Under the pieces are notes generated by a model that did no database searches, had not been told where the DNA came from, and saw only the letters and a list, made by a program, of their open reading frames with translations. Positions 20,619 to 27,200 of a stretch of 27,200 nucleotides of DNA are shown here, piece after piece. Source of the stretch: UBA4417 sp031550085 (GTDB lineage: Bacteria; Bacteroidota; Bacteroidia; Bacteroidales; UBA4417); contig JAVBOY010000047.1 of the NCBI GenBank assembly GCA_031550085.1, positions 1 through 27,200 on the forward strand, given 5' to 3'. How positions within the stretch are numbered: the first letter of the stretch is position 1; each line of letters begins with the position of its first letter. Made by a program: the position numbers and the translations under genes.

Positions 20619-21671
20619 ATGAAAAACAGAATTTTAACCATTTTATTAGCCTTGTTAGCCAACACTTTTATGGGTTTGGCCATTGCTTACGCAACCGGAT
20701 TTCCCCCTGCCTTGTGCGTAACCGGCTTATGCGTGATTGCTTTTGCCGTATCCTTTATTCCAATGCCGTCAGGCGTGCGAGTGGGCGTGTATACGGAAAT
20801 TTGGACGGGGAAACTCGTAGAGTATTTTACCCATGCCGAACAAGGCACTTTTTTGGACGGGGTACCAGATTTTAGCCAGCATGTGGAAAACGACGTAATT
20901 CACTTGGTAGACATGTTTGGCGACCCCACCGTTTTGGTTGACAACAATACTTATCCACTGGATATCGAGGATTTACCCGACGGAGATGTTGCGATCAAGC
21001 TACATAAGTTTGAAACCAAGCCAACCCGAATTACGGATGACGAACTATATGCTTTATCGTACGACAAGATCAAGGCGGCTAAAGACCGGCATGGTATTAA
21101 ATTAGCCGAGGCTCGTTTAGATAAGGCAATTCATGCGTTTGCGCCTATTGAGGATACATTAGAAACACCGGTTGTTTTTACAAGTGGTGCAGTTAACTCT
21201 GAGGAGGGCCGGCTTCACCTTGAACGAAAAGATATACTTGCATTGAAGCGGAAGCTTGGTAAGTGGAAAATTCCGAAAAAGGGCAGGCGCTTGGTGCTGT
21301 GCGAAGACCATATCAACGATTTGCTGGAACTGGACCAAAAATTTAAGGACCAGTACCACAACTATGAAACCGGATCGATCGGAAAAATGTACGGATTCGA
21401 AATTTACGAAGCCGCTAATTGCCCTTTGTTCGGACAAGATAAAAAGAAAGTTTCTTTTGGCGCCGTTGCCGGAACCGGGCAATTTGAGGCTTCTGTATTC
21501 TTCTATGTTCCGCGTATGGCTAAAGCAGAAGGTTCTGTGAAAATGTATTACAGTGAAGCCAAAAATGACCCGAAAACCAAGCAAAATCTTCTTTCGTTCA
21601 CCAGCCGCTTTGTGGCTTTGCCTCAAAAACGCGAGCGGGCCTGTGGAGCCATTATTTCAAAAGCTTCCTAA
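20619..21671 (+). CDS. major capsid protein with hydrophobic N-terminus
   Basis: 350 aa from ATG 20619. Residues 5-48 are two hydrophobic stretches (LLALLANTFMGLAIAYATGF and ALCVTGLCVIAFAVSFI); the capsid part starts near GVRVGVYTEIWTGKLVEYF. ENDVIHLVDMFGDPTVLVDN, TDDELYALSYDKI and the ALKRKLGKW segment match the Bacteroidetes phage capsid family (HK97 fold). It follows the protease-scaffold gene. Signal-like or membrane helices on a capsid are odd; they may be cleaved by the protease. A frame open to 20391 lies inside the protease gene and is rejected. Confidence 0.8.
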   Translation: MKNRILTILLALLANTFMGLAIAYATGFPPALCVTGLCVIAFAVSFIPMPSGVRVGVYTEIWTGKLVEYFTHAEQGTFLDGVPDFSQHVENDVIHLVDMFGDPTVLVDNNTYPLDIEDLPDGDVAIKLHKFETKPTRITDDELYALSYDKIKAAKDRHGIKLAEARLDKAIHAFAPIEDTLETPVVFTSGAVNSEEGRLHLERKDILALKRKLGKWKIPKKGRRLVLCEDHINDLLELDQKFKDQYHNYETGSIGKMYGFEIYEAANCPLFGQDKKKVSFGAVAGTGQFEASVFFYVPRMAKAEGSVKMYYSEAKNDPKTKQNLLSFTSRFVALPQKRERACGAIISKAS

Positions 21672-21738
21672 GAGAACCCGTTTACCAATAAATTAAAGTT
21701 TTACAACATCCCCTAAGGGAATTAAAAAACCAAAGATT

Positions 21739-22122
21739 ATGACACAAGTAAAGGCCGCAAAGGCGAAAGACGATGCAAAAAAAGTTCCCGGCAAGGCTAA
21801 CCAAACGCCAACCTCGGCAACAACAAAGGTCGGTGCCGATTCAACCGACGGGCAAGATTCCGAAGATTCGGAAGCAGAAAACCCGAAAACCGAAACTACC
21901 AAGCCGGAGGAAACCAAGGCAAAACAGAAGCCTGCTACTAAAGCCGACGACAAACAACCGGATACAAAAGACGCAAAGCGCAAAGCCGCAAAGAAGGTCG
22001 CCGACGAACAAGGGGTAAAAACCTTGTTCGAAAACAGCAAAGGCGAATACTTTACGCAACTTCCTTACGCCATTTCAAGCGAAGGCGGAAAAAAAGAAAA
22101 TGTAATTACGCATAAATTCTAG
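21739..22122 (+). CDS. low-complexity protein after the capsid gene
   Basis: 127 aa. Residues 1-85 are Lys/Ala/Glu/Thr/Pro repeats, disordered. The C-terminal 40 residues (EQGVKTLFENSKGEYFTQLP) look folded, with the pattern of small head-completion proteins common after Bacteroidetes capsid genes. Probably a head or connector accessory protein; not certain. Confidence 0.55.
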   Translation: MTQVKAAKAKDDAKKVPGKANQTPTSATTKVGADSTDGQDSEDSEAENPKTETTKPEETKAKQKPATKADDKQPDTKDAKRKAAKKVADEQGVKTLFENSKGEYFTQLPYAISSEGGKKENVITHKF

Positions 22123-22127
22123 TCAAA

Positions 22128-23360
22128 ATGTCAAGGATTGATTTAGTAAAAGGAAAGGTTGGCCCCAATTCATTGGGCGGTTACGAGAAATGCTCGGCAT
22201 TGGTTGGGCAGTTCGGGAACCTCACGGGTAGCAGTGGCGCCCTTGAGGAAGGGAAACCTCTCCTTCTTTACAACATAAACGAAGCGGAAGGATACGGGTT
22301 AAAAGACAATCCGTTGCTTTACCACCATGTTTCGGAGTATTTCCGCATGGGCGGCAAAGGAGCCACTTTGCGCATCCTTAACCTGCCGGCACCGACGACA
22401 TTTAAGGGCTTGATTGAAGACGAATCGGTCAAACAAATGATCATGGCCGCAAAAGGGGAACTGTTTAATTTGGGATTTGCTTACATCCCAACCGGAACAG
22501 TTACCCATGTGGACGGCCTTCATTCCGAAATGCTGCCGGCAATCAAAGCCGCGCAAGCCCTGGCGGACTGGACAAGGGACACCAAGCGCCCGCTTCATAC
22601 CACCCTGGAATGCGCCATGTTTAACGGAACAAGTTCAACCGCCTTGAATTTGCGGAATATGGATGATAACGGGGTGCCCGTGCATTGTCCGCAAGTTTCT
22701 GTGATGATCGGGCAAGATTACAGCTTTGCCGAAACCCTGACCGGAAACCAGCAGCAATATGCCGCTGTGGGTACATTGTTGGGGTGTATGGCATTTCAAC
22801 CGGTGTCGTACAATGTGGGCGAAGTGGCCACCATGTCGCTTACGGATTCTACCCGCAATGTGTGGATTCAGGCGGGGTTATCAAGCCATAAAACCGTTAC
22901 CGAACTGGAACCTCAATTAGACGGATTGAACGCCAAAGGATACATCTTTGGCGAATACTATTCAGGTCAGGTCGTGCTGAATGACGGGCATGTTTGCGCT
23001 CCGGAAGTCGTGGACGCCGAGGGCAATATGAACGAACATACTATTGCGCTGTCACGGACAAACGCAAAGGTGTTCCGGGAAATTTACAAGGCTTACGAAA
23101 TCAAATTAAAATCGACCGTTCCGGTTGATCCGAAAACGGGTTTGCTAGGGGTTGGCATGCTCAAATACTACGAAGGTGTCGGAAACCGGATATTCGAAAA
23201 CATGTCTAAAAAACAAGAACTATCCGGAGGCGAAACTATCGTCGATCCGCAAAGCAACTTATTATTCGATAAAAAGGAATTAAAGGTATTCTATAACTGG
23301 GTTCCGATGGGGGATATTGCCCGCATTGCCGGAACCATAAACATAAGGAGGTCTATTTAA
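22128..23360 (+). CDS. tail sheath protein (DUF2586-like)
   Basis: 410 aa. The mid region (FAYIPTGTVTHVDGLHSEML, ALADWTRDTKRPL, HCPQVSVMIGQDYSFA) and the C-terminus (GVGNRIFENMSKK, LKVFYNWVPMGDIARIAGTI) fit the DUF2586 sheath family of contractile tails. The sheath surrounds the tube and contracts to drive it through the envelope. Followed with a 1-bp overlap by the tail tube gene, the standard sheath-tube pair. This establishes a myovirus-type tail. Confidence 0.85.
   Translation: MSRIDLVKGKVGPNSLGGYEKCSALVGQFGNLTGSSGALEEGKPLLLYNINEAEGYGLKDNPLLYHHVSEYFRMGGKGATLRILNLPAPTTFKGLIEDESVKQMIMAAKGELFNLGFAYIPTGTVTHVDGLHSEMLPAIKAAQALADWTRDTKRPLHTTLECAMFNGTSSTALNLRNMDDNGVPVHCPQVSVMIGQDYSFAETLTGNQQQYAAVGTLLGCMAFQPVSYNVGEVATMSLTDSTRNVWIQAGLSSHKTVTELEPQLDGLNAKGYIFGEYYSGQVVLNDGHVCAPEVVDAEGNMNEHTIALSRTNAKVFREIYKAYEIKLKSTVPVDPKTGLLGVGMLKYYEGVGNRIFENMSKKQELSGGETIVDPQSNLLFDKKELKVFYNWVPMGDIARIAGTINIRRSI
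23345..23351 (+). promoter_or_regulatory. strong ribosome binding site AAGGAGG
   Basis: A perfect Shine-Dalgarno word 8 nt before the tail tube ATG, rare in Bacteroidota. It fits the need for many tube subunits and for re-initiation after the overlapping sheath stop. Confidence 0.7.
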
Positions 23361-23782
23361 TGGCACGGATCATAAAAGACGGGAAGGCTTATGATGGTGG
23401 CGACGCTGTCATCACGGCATTGGGCCAAATTTGGGATGAGGTTGTGGAATTTGATTTCGGAACCGACCAAGAACACCAGGCAAACTATACGGTTGGCAGC
23501 AACCATGCTTCCAGTTGGAGTATGGGAAAAATTGCCCATACAGCAACTATTACGCTAATGATGAAACAGGCCGTTGCAATAGAGAAAGCGGCAAAGGGAA
23601 ATCTTTTGGCTATTAAACCCTTTGATGTTAACGTAACTTTTGCCGATGAGTATAACGAAATCGTAAACGATACGGTCATCTGCAAATTCGCTTTCCAGGG
23701 GCGCACGGTGAACACCGAAATGGGATTGAGCAAGCAATATCAACTATTCACCTTGGATGTTGACTACAACAATGCCGGTTAG
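23360..23782 (+). CDS. tail tube protein
   Basis: 140 aa, ATG overlapping the sheath stop by one base. Strand-rich (WDEVVEFDFGTD, GKIAHTATITLMMK, VICKFAFQGRTV, YQLFTLDVDY) as in tail tube/gpM-type proteins, which stack as hexameric rings. Preceded by a strong Shine-Dalgarno sequence and followed by the chaperone gene, the normal order sheath-tube-chaperone. Confidence 0.8.
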   Translation: MARIIKDGKAYDGGDAVITALGQIWDEVVEFDFGTDQEHQANYTVGSNHASSWSMGKIAHTATITLMMKQAVAIEKAAKGNLLAIKPFDVNVTFADEYNEIVNDTVICKFAFQGRTVNTEMGLSKQYQLFTLDVDYNNAG

Positions 23783-23817
23783 AAATTATTTAAAAACCAT
23801 TTAAATACATTGCAAAA

Positions 23818-24156
23818 ATGAAAAAAGAAACAAAGTTGCCGAACGGAGTAACCCCTGAAATGGTTGCCGCGTGGAAAGAGCGCTACGGCGAAAAAAATAT
23901 AAAACTGGCCACCCTTCTTAGCGAAGATGGAAGGGAATTAGGAGATGCCGTTATCCGGGTTCCCGACCGTAAGACACAAGGGGAGTTCGAAAAATGGGTT
24001 GATAAGAACCCATACAAGGCAAAGGAAATCCTTGTCAATACTTGCGTGCTTTCTCCAAAAGAACCCATTTATGCGGATGATATGATGTTTTCCGCCGCCT
24101 TTAATGCAATCGTTGAGCTGATCCCTATGGGAAAGTTCAAACTCGCGGACTTATAG
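23818..24156 (+). CDS. tail assembly chaperone, short form (gpG-like)
   Basis: 112 aa. Gene position after the tail tube, size and the slip site identify the chaperone. MKKETKLPNGVTPEMVAAWK, KTQGEFEKWVDKNPYKAKEI and NAIVELIPMGKFKLADL resemble small Bacteroidetes chaperones. These proteins coat the tape measure while the tube assembles and do not end up in the virion. The slip G GGA AAG is seven codons before the stop, so a minor share of ribosomes will make the longer form. Confidence 0.75.
   Translation: MKKETKLPNGVTPEMVAAWKERYGEKNIKLATLLSEDGRELGDAVIRVPDRKTQGEFEKWVDKNPYKAKEILVNTCVLSPKEPIYADDMMFSAAFNAIVELIPMGKFKLADL
24129..24135 (+). promoter_or_regulatory. -1 frameshift slippery site G GGA AAG
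   Basis: In-frame X XXY YYZ heptamer, the same word used by lambda G/GT. GCGGA (24145-24149) and TCCGC (24164-24168) can form a weak stem 9 nt after it. Confidence 0.8.
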
Positions 24157-24350
24157 ACGAATATCCGCCGCTGGTTGATACCGAAACAACCAGTGAAACC
24201 GAAAACATTCGTCAGTACAACGCATTAATATCCTTTTATTTTCACATCCCGTTTCCGGAGGAGCTGCCCGATGAAATTTGGATGGAAAAAGTAAGACAAA
24301 TTGAGTGGTTAAGCCGCAAAGGCTTACTCGGTGTAAAAACCAACGAATGA
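24135..24350 (+). CDS. tail assembly chaperone, frameshift extension (GT-like)
   Basis: After a -1 slip the reading continues for 71 codons (VQTRGLIDEYPPLVD ... RKGLLGVKTNE) to TGA 24348-24350, giving a 177-aa product. The segment has no start codon of its own in a good context and reads as a natural protein (NALISFYFHIPFPEELPDEI). The long form binds the tape measure through this domain. Ends 3 bp before the next ATG. Confidence 0.8.
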   Translation, partial: VQTRGLIDEYPPLVDTETTSETENIRQYNALISFYFHIPFPEELPDEIWMEKVRQIEWLSRKGLLGVKTNE

Positions 24351-24353
24351 CCC

Positions 24354-25025
24354 ATGAGATATATAACGGACATATTGGCAAGGTACAGGGGTGGCGCTGA
24401 CTATCTGACAGGCGCCATCGCTGCCAATGCAGAGGGCCTTATTAACCGGGGAATTTTTGCGGCCGGAATCGCTCACAATGAATCAAGATACAAGGAAAGC
24501 AGGGCGAATAACAAAAAGCCCCAATTTCAAGGCATTGAGTTATACGAAAATGTGAATCCTTCTTTTGCGGAGATTAAACTATCCTACGAAGACCAGGAAT
24601 TGCATTTCGGATTTATGAACCTGAAAGGCAATGACGACAAAGATGCTTCGATTCTCGCCCCGCCTCCCTTGGTAACCTTTGAACGCAGTAAGAATACGAC
24701 CATAACCATTATTGACGATGGCGACGAATCGGAGATTGTGGAAAATTTCGGGCTGAATAGCTGGGATATTGAAATCGAAGGCATGTTGATCGACCTGAAC
24801 AACCATCATTACCCGCAGGAAGCATTAAAAAAACTTTCCGTATTCTTTGAAATAAACGACATTATTACCGTCACATCGGGCTTATTTAACGACTTGAACA
24901 TTCATTCGCTTTGGTTTAAAAAACAAGGCGTGAAGCCCGTGGAGGGATTTCCCGATACCATTCGCTTTTCCTTGTCGGCCAAAAGCATCAAACCGGCCGA
25001 GTTCTCAATTTTAAACGGTATTTAA
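24354..25025 (+). CDS. DUF6046 tail protein
   Basis: 223 aa. FQGIELYENVNPSFAEIKLS, ILAPPPLVTFERSKNTTITI, SWDIEIEGMLIDLNNHHYP and IHSLWFKKQGVKPVEGFPDT fit the DUF6046 family of Bacteroidetes contractile-tail phages. The family is taken to be a tail/baseplate protein; it may fill the place of Mu gpN. It follows the chaperone directly, where a tape measure gene would be expected. Confidence 0.75.
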   Translation: MRYITDILARYRGGADYLTGAIAANAEGLINRGIFAAGIAHNESRYKESRANNKKPQFQGIELYENVNPSFAEIKLSYEDQELHFGFMNLKGNDDKDASILAPPPLVTFERSKNTTITIIDDGDESEIVENFGLNSWDIEIEGMLIDLNNHHYPQEALKKLSVFFEINDIITVTSGLFNDLNIHSLWFKKQGVKPVEGFPDTIRFSLSAKSIKPAEFSILNGI

Positions 25026-25026
25026 A

Positions 25027-26040
25027 ATGTTATACTTGAACCTTAAGAGCCAGCTAACCCTTACCGATCCCAAAACAGGAAAAGGCGTTCGGTTCGACCA
25101 TATTTCAGAGGCCGAAATCGAACAATCGGTTTTGACTTTGGGTGATACGGCAACCATTACAATACCGCGTCGGTACGGAAAAATAAAGGATAGAGGGATT
25201 TTCGAATACTTTAAAGTCGGTGACAAAGTAACGCTGGAATTGGGGTATAATGGCGAATTGCATCCGGAATTTACAGGCTATTTGCGGGAAATCGAAAGCG
25301 GTTACCCGGTTAAGTTGCATGTCGATGACGAACTGTACATGTTGCGTAAAAACAATTGGGTAAAAAGCTGGAAAAGCATTTCGTTAAAGGAATTGCTTAC
25401 CCAAATAGCACCCGGTTATCAAATCGAATGCCCGGATGTGAATTTAGGGCAATTTCAGATCGACAACGCCAGTACCTTGGTTGTGTTACAGGAATTAAAA
25501 AAACAATACGGCTTTTCGTCTTTCCTGAAAGATAACACATTGCATTGCCAGTTTACCTACGATGTTCGCGGTATTGGCGATATTCACACCTACGACTTTA
25601 GCAAGAATGTCCGGAAAGGAAAAACAAACCTTACTTACAGGCGAAAAGAGGATTTCAACATTCAAATCAAAGCAATCAGCAACCTAAGTAATGGAAAAAA
25701 ACTAACAGAAACCGTCGGCAGCAAGGATAAGGACGCATCGCAACGCACCCTTAATTTTAAGGATAAAACCCAACAGGAATTGCGGGAACTGGCCCTGAAA
25801 GAATTAGACCGGCTTGTTTTCGACGGATTCGAGGGTACGATTTCCGGTTTCGGGTATCCGCGCACCAAGGCCGGCGACACGCTTAAAATTATCGACAAAA
25901 AAGAGCCGGAACGAAACGGGATGTACCTGATAGAAGCGGTTACCATCCGTTACGGATTCGACAACATTTACGAACGAATCAACAAGTTAAGTTACAAAGT
26001 TACCGATGAAAGCAGAGGAAGCAATACAGTTATTAATTGA
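25027..26040 (+). CDS. baseplate hub protein (gp44/gpD-like)
   Basis: 337 aa. SQLTLTDPKTGKGVRFDHIS, LGDTATITIPRRYGKIK, then a domain with FKVGDKVTLELGYNGELHPE and FTGYLREI is the opening of the gpD/gp27-like hub fold. The C-terminus (GTISGFGYPRTKAGDTLKII, GMYLIEAVTIRYG) has the final beta domain. Hubs hold the spike and join baseplate to tube. Its 3' end overlaps the next gene by 35 bp. Confidence 0.75.
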   Translation: MLYLNLKSQLTLTDPKTGKGVRFDHISEAEIEQSVLTLGDTATITIPRRYGKIKDRGIFEYFKVGDKVTLELGYNGELHPEFTGYLREIESGYPVKLHVDDELYMLRKNNWVKSWKSISLKELLTQIAPGYQIECPDVNLGQFQIDNASTLVVLQELKKQYGFSSFLKDNTLHCQFTYDVRGIGDIHTYDFSKNVRKGKTNLTYRRKEDFNIQIKAISNLSNGKKLTETVGSKDKDASQRTLNFKDKTQQELRELALKELDRLVFDGFEGTISGFGYPRTKAGDTLKIIDKKEPERNGMYLIEAVTIRYGFDNIYERINKLSYKVTDESRGSNTVIN

Positions 26041-26548
26041 TTCAATTATCAAGCGGGTTCCGGTGTCGATTTCGGTAGGCGCTGTGAAAGAGTTGGATAA
26101 AGAACAACGTACCTGTACTGTTGAACGGGAAGGGCGGCCGGAACTAACCAACGTCCGTTTGAATAGCGTTATTTCCGACCATAGCGACCATTTTACCGTA
26201 TTTCCCAAGATTGGTTCCTATGTACTTTGTGTGATGATCGACGAACCAGGCAACTGCTATCTCTTGGCAACCTCGGAACCCGAAGAAATCGCTTTTAAAA
26301 TCGGAAGTTCGGAGCTGGTTGCCGGTAAGGATGAAATTTTATTCAATACCGGAAAATTAGGAGGCTTGGTAAAGATTGACGAACTGGTTGATTGGATGGG
26401 GAACGTTTATTCGGACTTGCAAACCCTGAAAACGCAATTATCCACACATCCGGTTGCCGGAAATGGGGCGGTTCTTGGGTTGAATTTTATGCCAGGTACA
26501 CCGAATCCGAAAAAAGAAACTTTTGAAAATAAAAAGATCAAGCAATGA
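26006..26548 (+). CDS. baseplate spike-type protein (gp45/gpV-like)
   Basis: 180 aa. The early part (VGAVKELDKEQRTCTVEREG) and FTVFPKIGSYVLCVMIDEPG form an OB-fold like the base of gpV/gp45 spikes, followed by a strand-rich stretch (FKIGSSELVAGKDEILFNTG) typical of a spike shaft. The end (PVAGNGAVLG) is low complexity. Located after the hub gene as in Mu. Contains a perfect DnaA-box word TTATCCACA (26438-26446). Confidence 0.7.
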   Translation: MKAEEAIQLLIDSIIKRVPVSISVGAVKELDKEQRTCTVEREGRPELTNVRLNSVISDHSDHFTVFPKIGSYVLCVMIDEPGNCYLLATSEPEEIAFKIGSSELVAGKDEILFNTGKLGGLVKIDELVDWMGNVYSDLQTLKTQLSTHPVAGNGAVLGLNFMPGTPNPKKETFENKKIKQ

Positions 26549-26853
26549 GAACGGGAATCCTTTTGGATGATGACGGGGAATTGAAGATTCAAGTTTTACG
26601 GCAGGATGGATTGATTGTTTCCGGACTGGTTGTAGATGAAACCGATTTTCAAAACATTGACCTGATCGTACACGCCAATAAAGGAGAAGTAAAAGAGTAT
26701 CCTATTGTGGGCGTGGGGGCTGAAAAGTACCTTAAAAGCGTGGGCAAGCAAGAAAAGTTAAGGCGCGAAATATCCATCCAATTGGCTATCGATGGATACA
26801 AAACCAACGATATAAAAGTAAGCGACACTGGGATTTTGGAAATAAACGTATAA
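26545..26853 (+). CDS. small baseplate-region protein
   Basis: 102 aa, ATG overlapping the previous stop by 4 bp. MRTGILLDDDGELKIQVLRQ, DLIVHANKGEVKEYPIVGVG and RREISIQLAIDGYKTNDIKV resemble baseplate wedge/gp46-type proteins that follow the spike gene in Mu-like phages. Probable structural protein; the family is not certain. Confidence 0.55.
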   Translation: MRTGILLDDDGELKIQVLRQDGLIVSGLVVDETDFQNIDLIVHANKGEVKEYPIVGVGAEKYLKSVGKQEKLRREISIQLAIDGYKTNDIKVSDTGILEINV

Positions 26854-26867
26854 AAAACAATAGAATC

Positions 26868-27107
26868 ATGAAAAACATTGATGGACGTGAATTTACATTA
26901 GCTGACTTTGAAAAGTCGGCGACTGCTGAAAGTTTAGGGATTTCCAATAAAATACAGGGTGATGATGTGCTAGACTTTGAATTTTTGCGGCAAATGCTTG
27001 AAGTAGTACAAAAGCATTACGGAAAGCCCATTTATATGAATAGCGGTTTTCGTAATTCTGAATTAAACTACCTTCGGCTAAAAGCCGAAGGAATTGAAAT
27101 CGGCTGA
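26868..27107 (+). pseudogene. M15-type peptidase gene cut by an IS
   Basis: The frame gives 79 aa. Residues 35-66 (DFEFLRQMLEVVQKHYGKPI, then YMNSGFRNSELN) are the N-terminal part of a Peptidase_M15_3 domain, a peptidoglycan-cutting enzyme. Normally this is followed by the metal-binding SxHxxGxAxD segment. Here the reading changes after ELN (about 27067) into IS terminal sequence and stops at 27107. The metal ligands are missing, so the product should be inactive. It was probably the phage endolysin or a tail-linked peptidase. Confidence 0.75.
27071..27091. repeat. IS end hairpin
   Basis: CCTTCGGCT-AAA-AGCCGAAGG, a 9-bp perfect stem with 3-nt loop. A second one, TCGGCT-GA-AGCCGA, is at 27100-27113. 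TnpA of this family recognises such subterminal hairpins. Confidence 0.75.
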
Positions 27108-27121
27108 AGCCGACTAAAGAT

Positions 27122-27200
27122 TTACCCTATGCTAAAATCGTCATCATGTTCTGCATCATCTTGCGTGCGAATGTATTCCATGATTACTTCATCGGTTATA
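27122..27200 (-). CDS. tnpA: IS200/IS605 transposase TnpA, C-terminus (partial)
   Basis: The last 25 residues are visible: ITDEVIMEYIRTQ, then an acidic stretch and DDFSIG, stop TAA at 27124-27122. TDEVIxxYIxxQ followed by a short acidic tail and DxFxI is the usual C-terminus of Y1 HUH transposases of the IS200 group. The catalytic His and Tyr lie outside the window. Confidence 0.65.
   Translation of the reverse strand, partial: ITDEVIMEYIRTQDDAEHDDDFSIG

Larger units (their letters stand above)
27068..27200 (-). mobile_element. IS200/IS605-family element, end (partial)
   Basis: Starts at the break in the M15 gene. Two hairpins (27071-27091 and 27100-27113) are followed by the C-terminal end of a transposase on the minus strand. 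Subterminal hairpins without inverted repeat ends are typical of this single-strand transposon family. The element runs off the window, so its other end and its exact boundary cannot be seen. Confidence 0.7.

Noticed and set aside
1..27200. Diversity-generating retroelement, as in some Bacteroides Mu-like phages
   Set aside because: No reverse transcriptase and no template/variable repeat pair seen in this window; it could lie beyond the right edge.

Overview
The window is a Bacteroidota chromosome segment carrying most of a Mu-like (transposable) prophage with a contractile tail. The host assignment rests on repeated TAnnTTTG -7 promoter boxes, few Shine-Dalgarno sequences, a TonB-C protein, and phage proteins of types common in Bacteroidetes prophages (DUF6046, DUF2586-type sheath, capsid with a hydrophobic N-terminus). 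No genus can be named.

Layout. 1-1542 is host DNA: the 3' end of a plus-strand gene, three 65-bp repeats, a conserved hypothetical gene and a TonB-C gene. 1543-2027 has no gene and should contain the prophage left end, which I cannot place to the base. 2028-3056 is the lysis-lysogeny switch: an S24-type repressor (minus) facing a small Ner/Cro-like gene (plus), with three copies of a 12-bp palindrome. 3060-5370 holds small accessory genes, including two convergent gene pairs bounded by tRNA T-arm-like elements. 5375-8409 encodes the MuA-like DDE transposase and MuB-like ATPase. 8399-13296 is a plus-strand early/middle operon of small genes (DUF3164, HNH endonuclease, isolated DnaA domain IV, several unknowns), with an interrupted tRNA-like RNA at 11006-11181. 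13377-13634 is a membrane-protein gene with its own promoter.

The packaging and connector genes run on the minus strand from 19305 down to 13631: small terminase, large terminase, gp36-like, portal, MuF head protein with a C-terminal nuclease-toxin-like domain, and a gp37-like protein. From 19457 the plus strand resumes with protease-scaffold, major capsid, a linker protein, tail sheath, tail tube, tail-assembly chaperone (G/GT), DUF6046 protein, baseplate hub, spike-like protein, a small baseplate-region protein and an M15 peptidase. The peptidase gene is cut by an IS200/IS605-family element whose transposase C-terminus reaches the right edge. The prophage right end is outside the window.

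Main points of interest. (1) A -1 frameshift signal (slippery A AAT TTC, 5-nt spacer, 10-bp stem) at the portal stop codon leads exactly into the MuF frame, which has no ATG start; this predicts a portal-MuF-toxin fusion. (2) A lambda-like G GGA AAG slip in the tail chaperone. (3) tRNA T-arm-like repeats bounding small convergent gene cassettes. (4) A tRNA-like RNA with a roughly 100-nt insertion. (5) A candidate plus-strand small RNA inside the minus-strand late operon. (6) A C12 tract that could switch a small gene. (7) An inverted packaging block driven from a divergent promoter region with inverted repeats.
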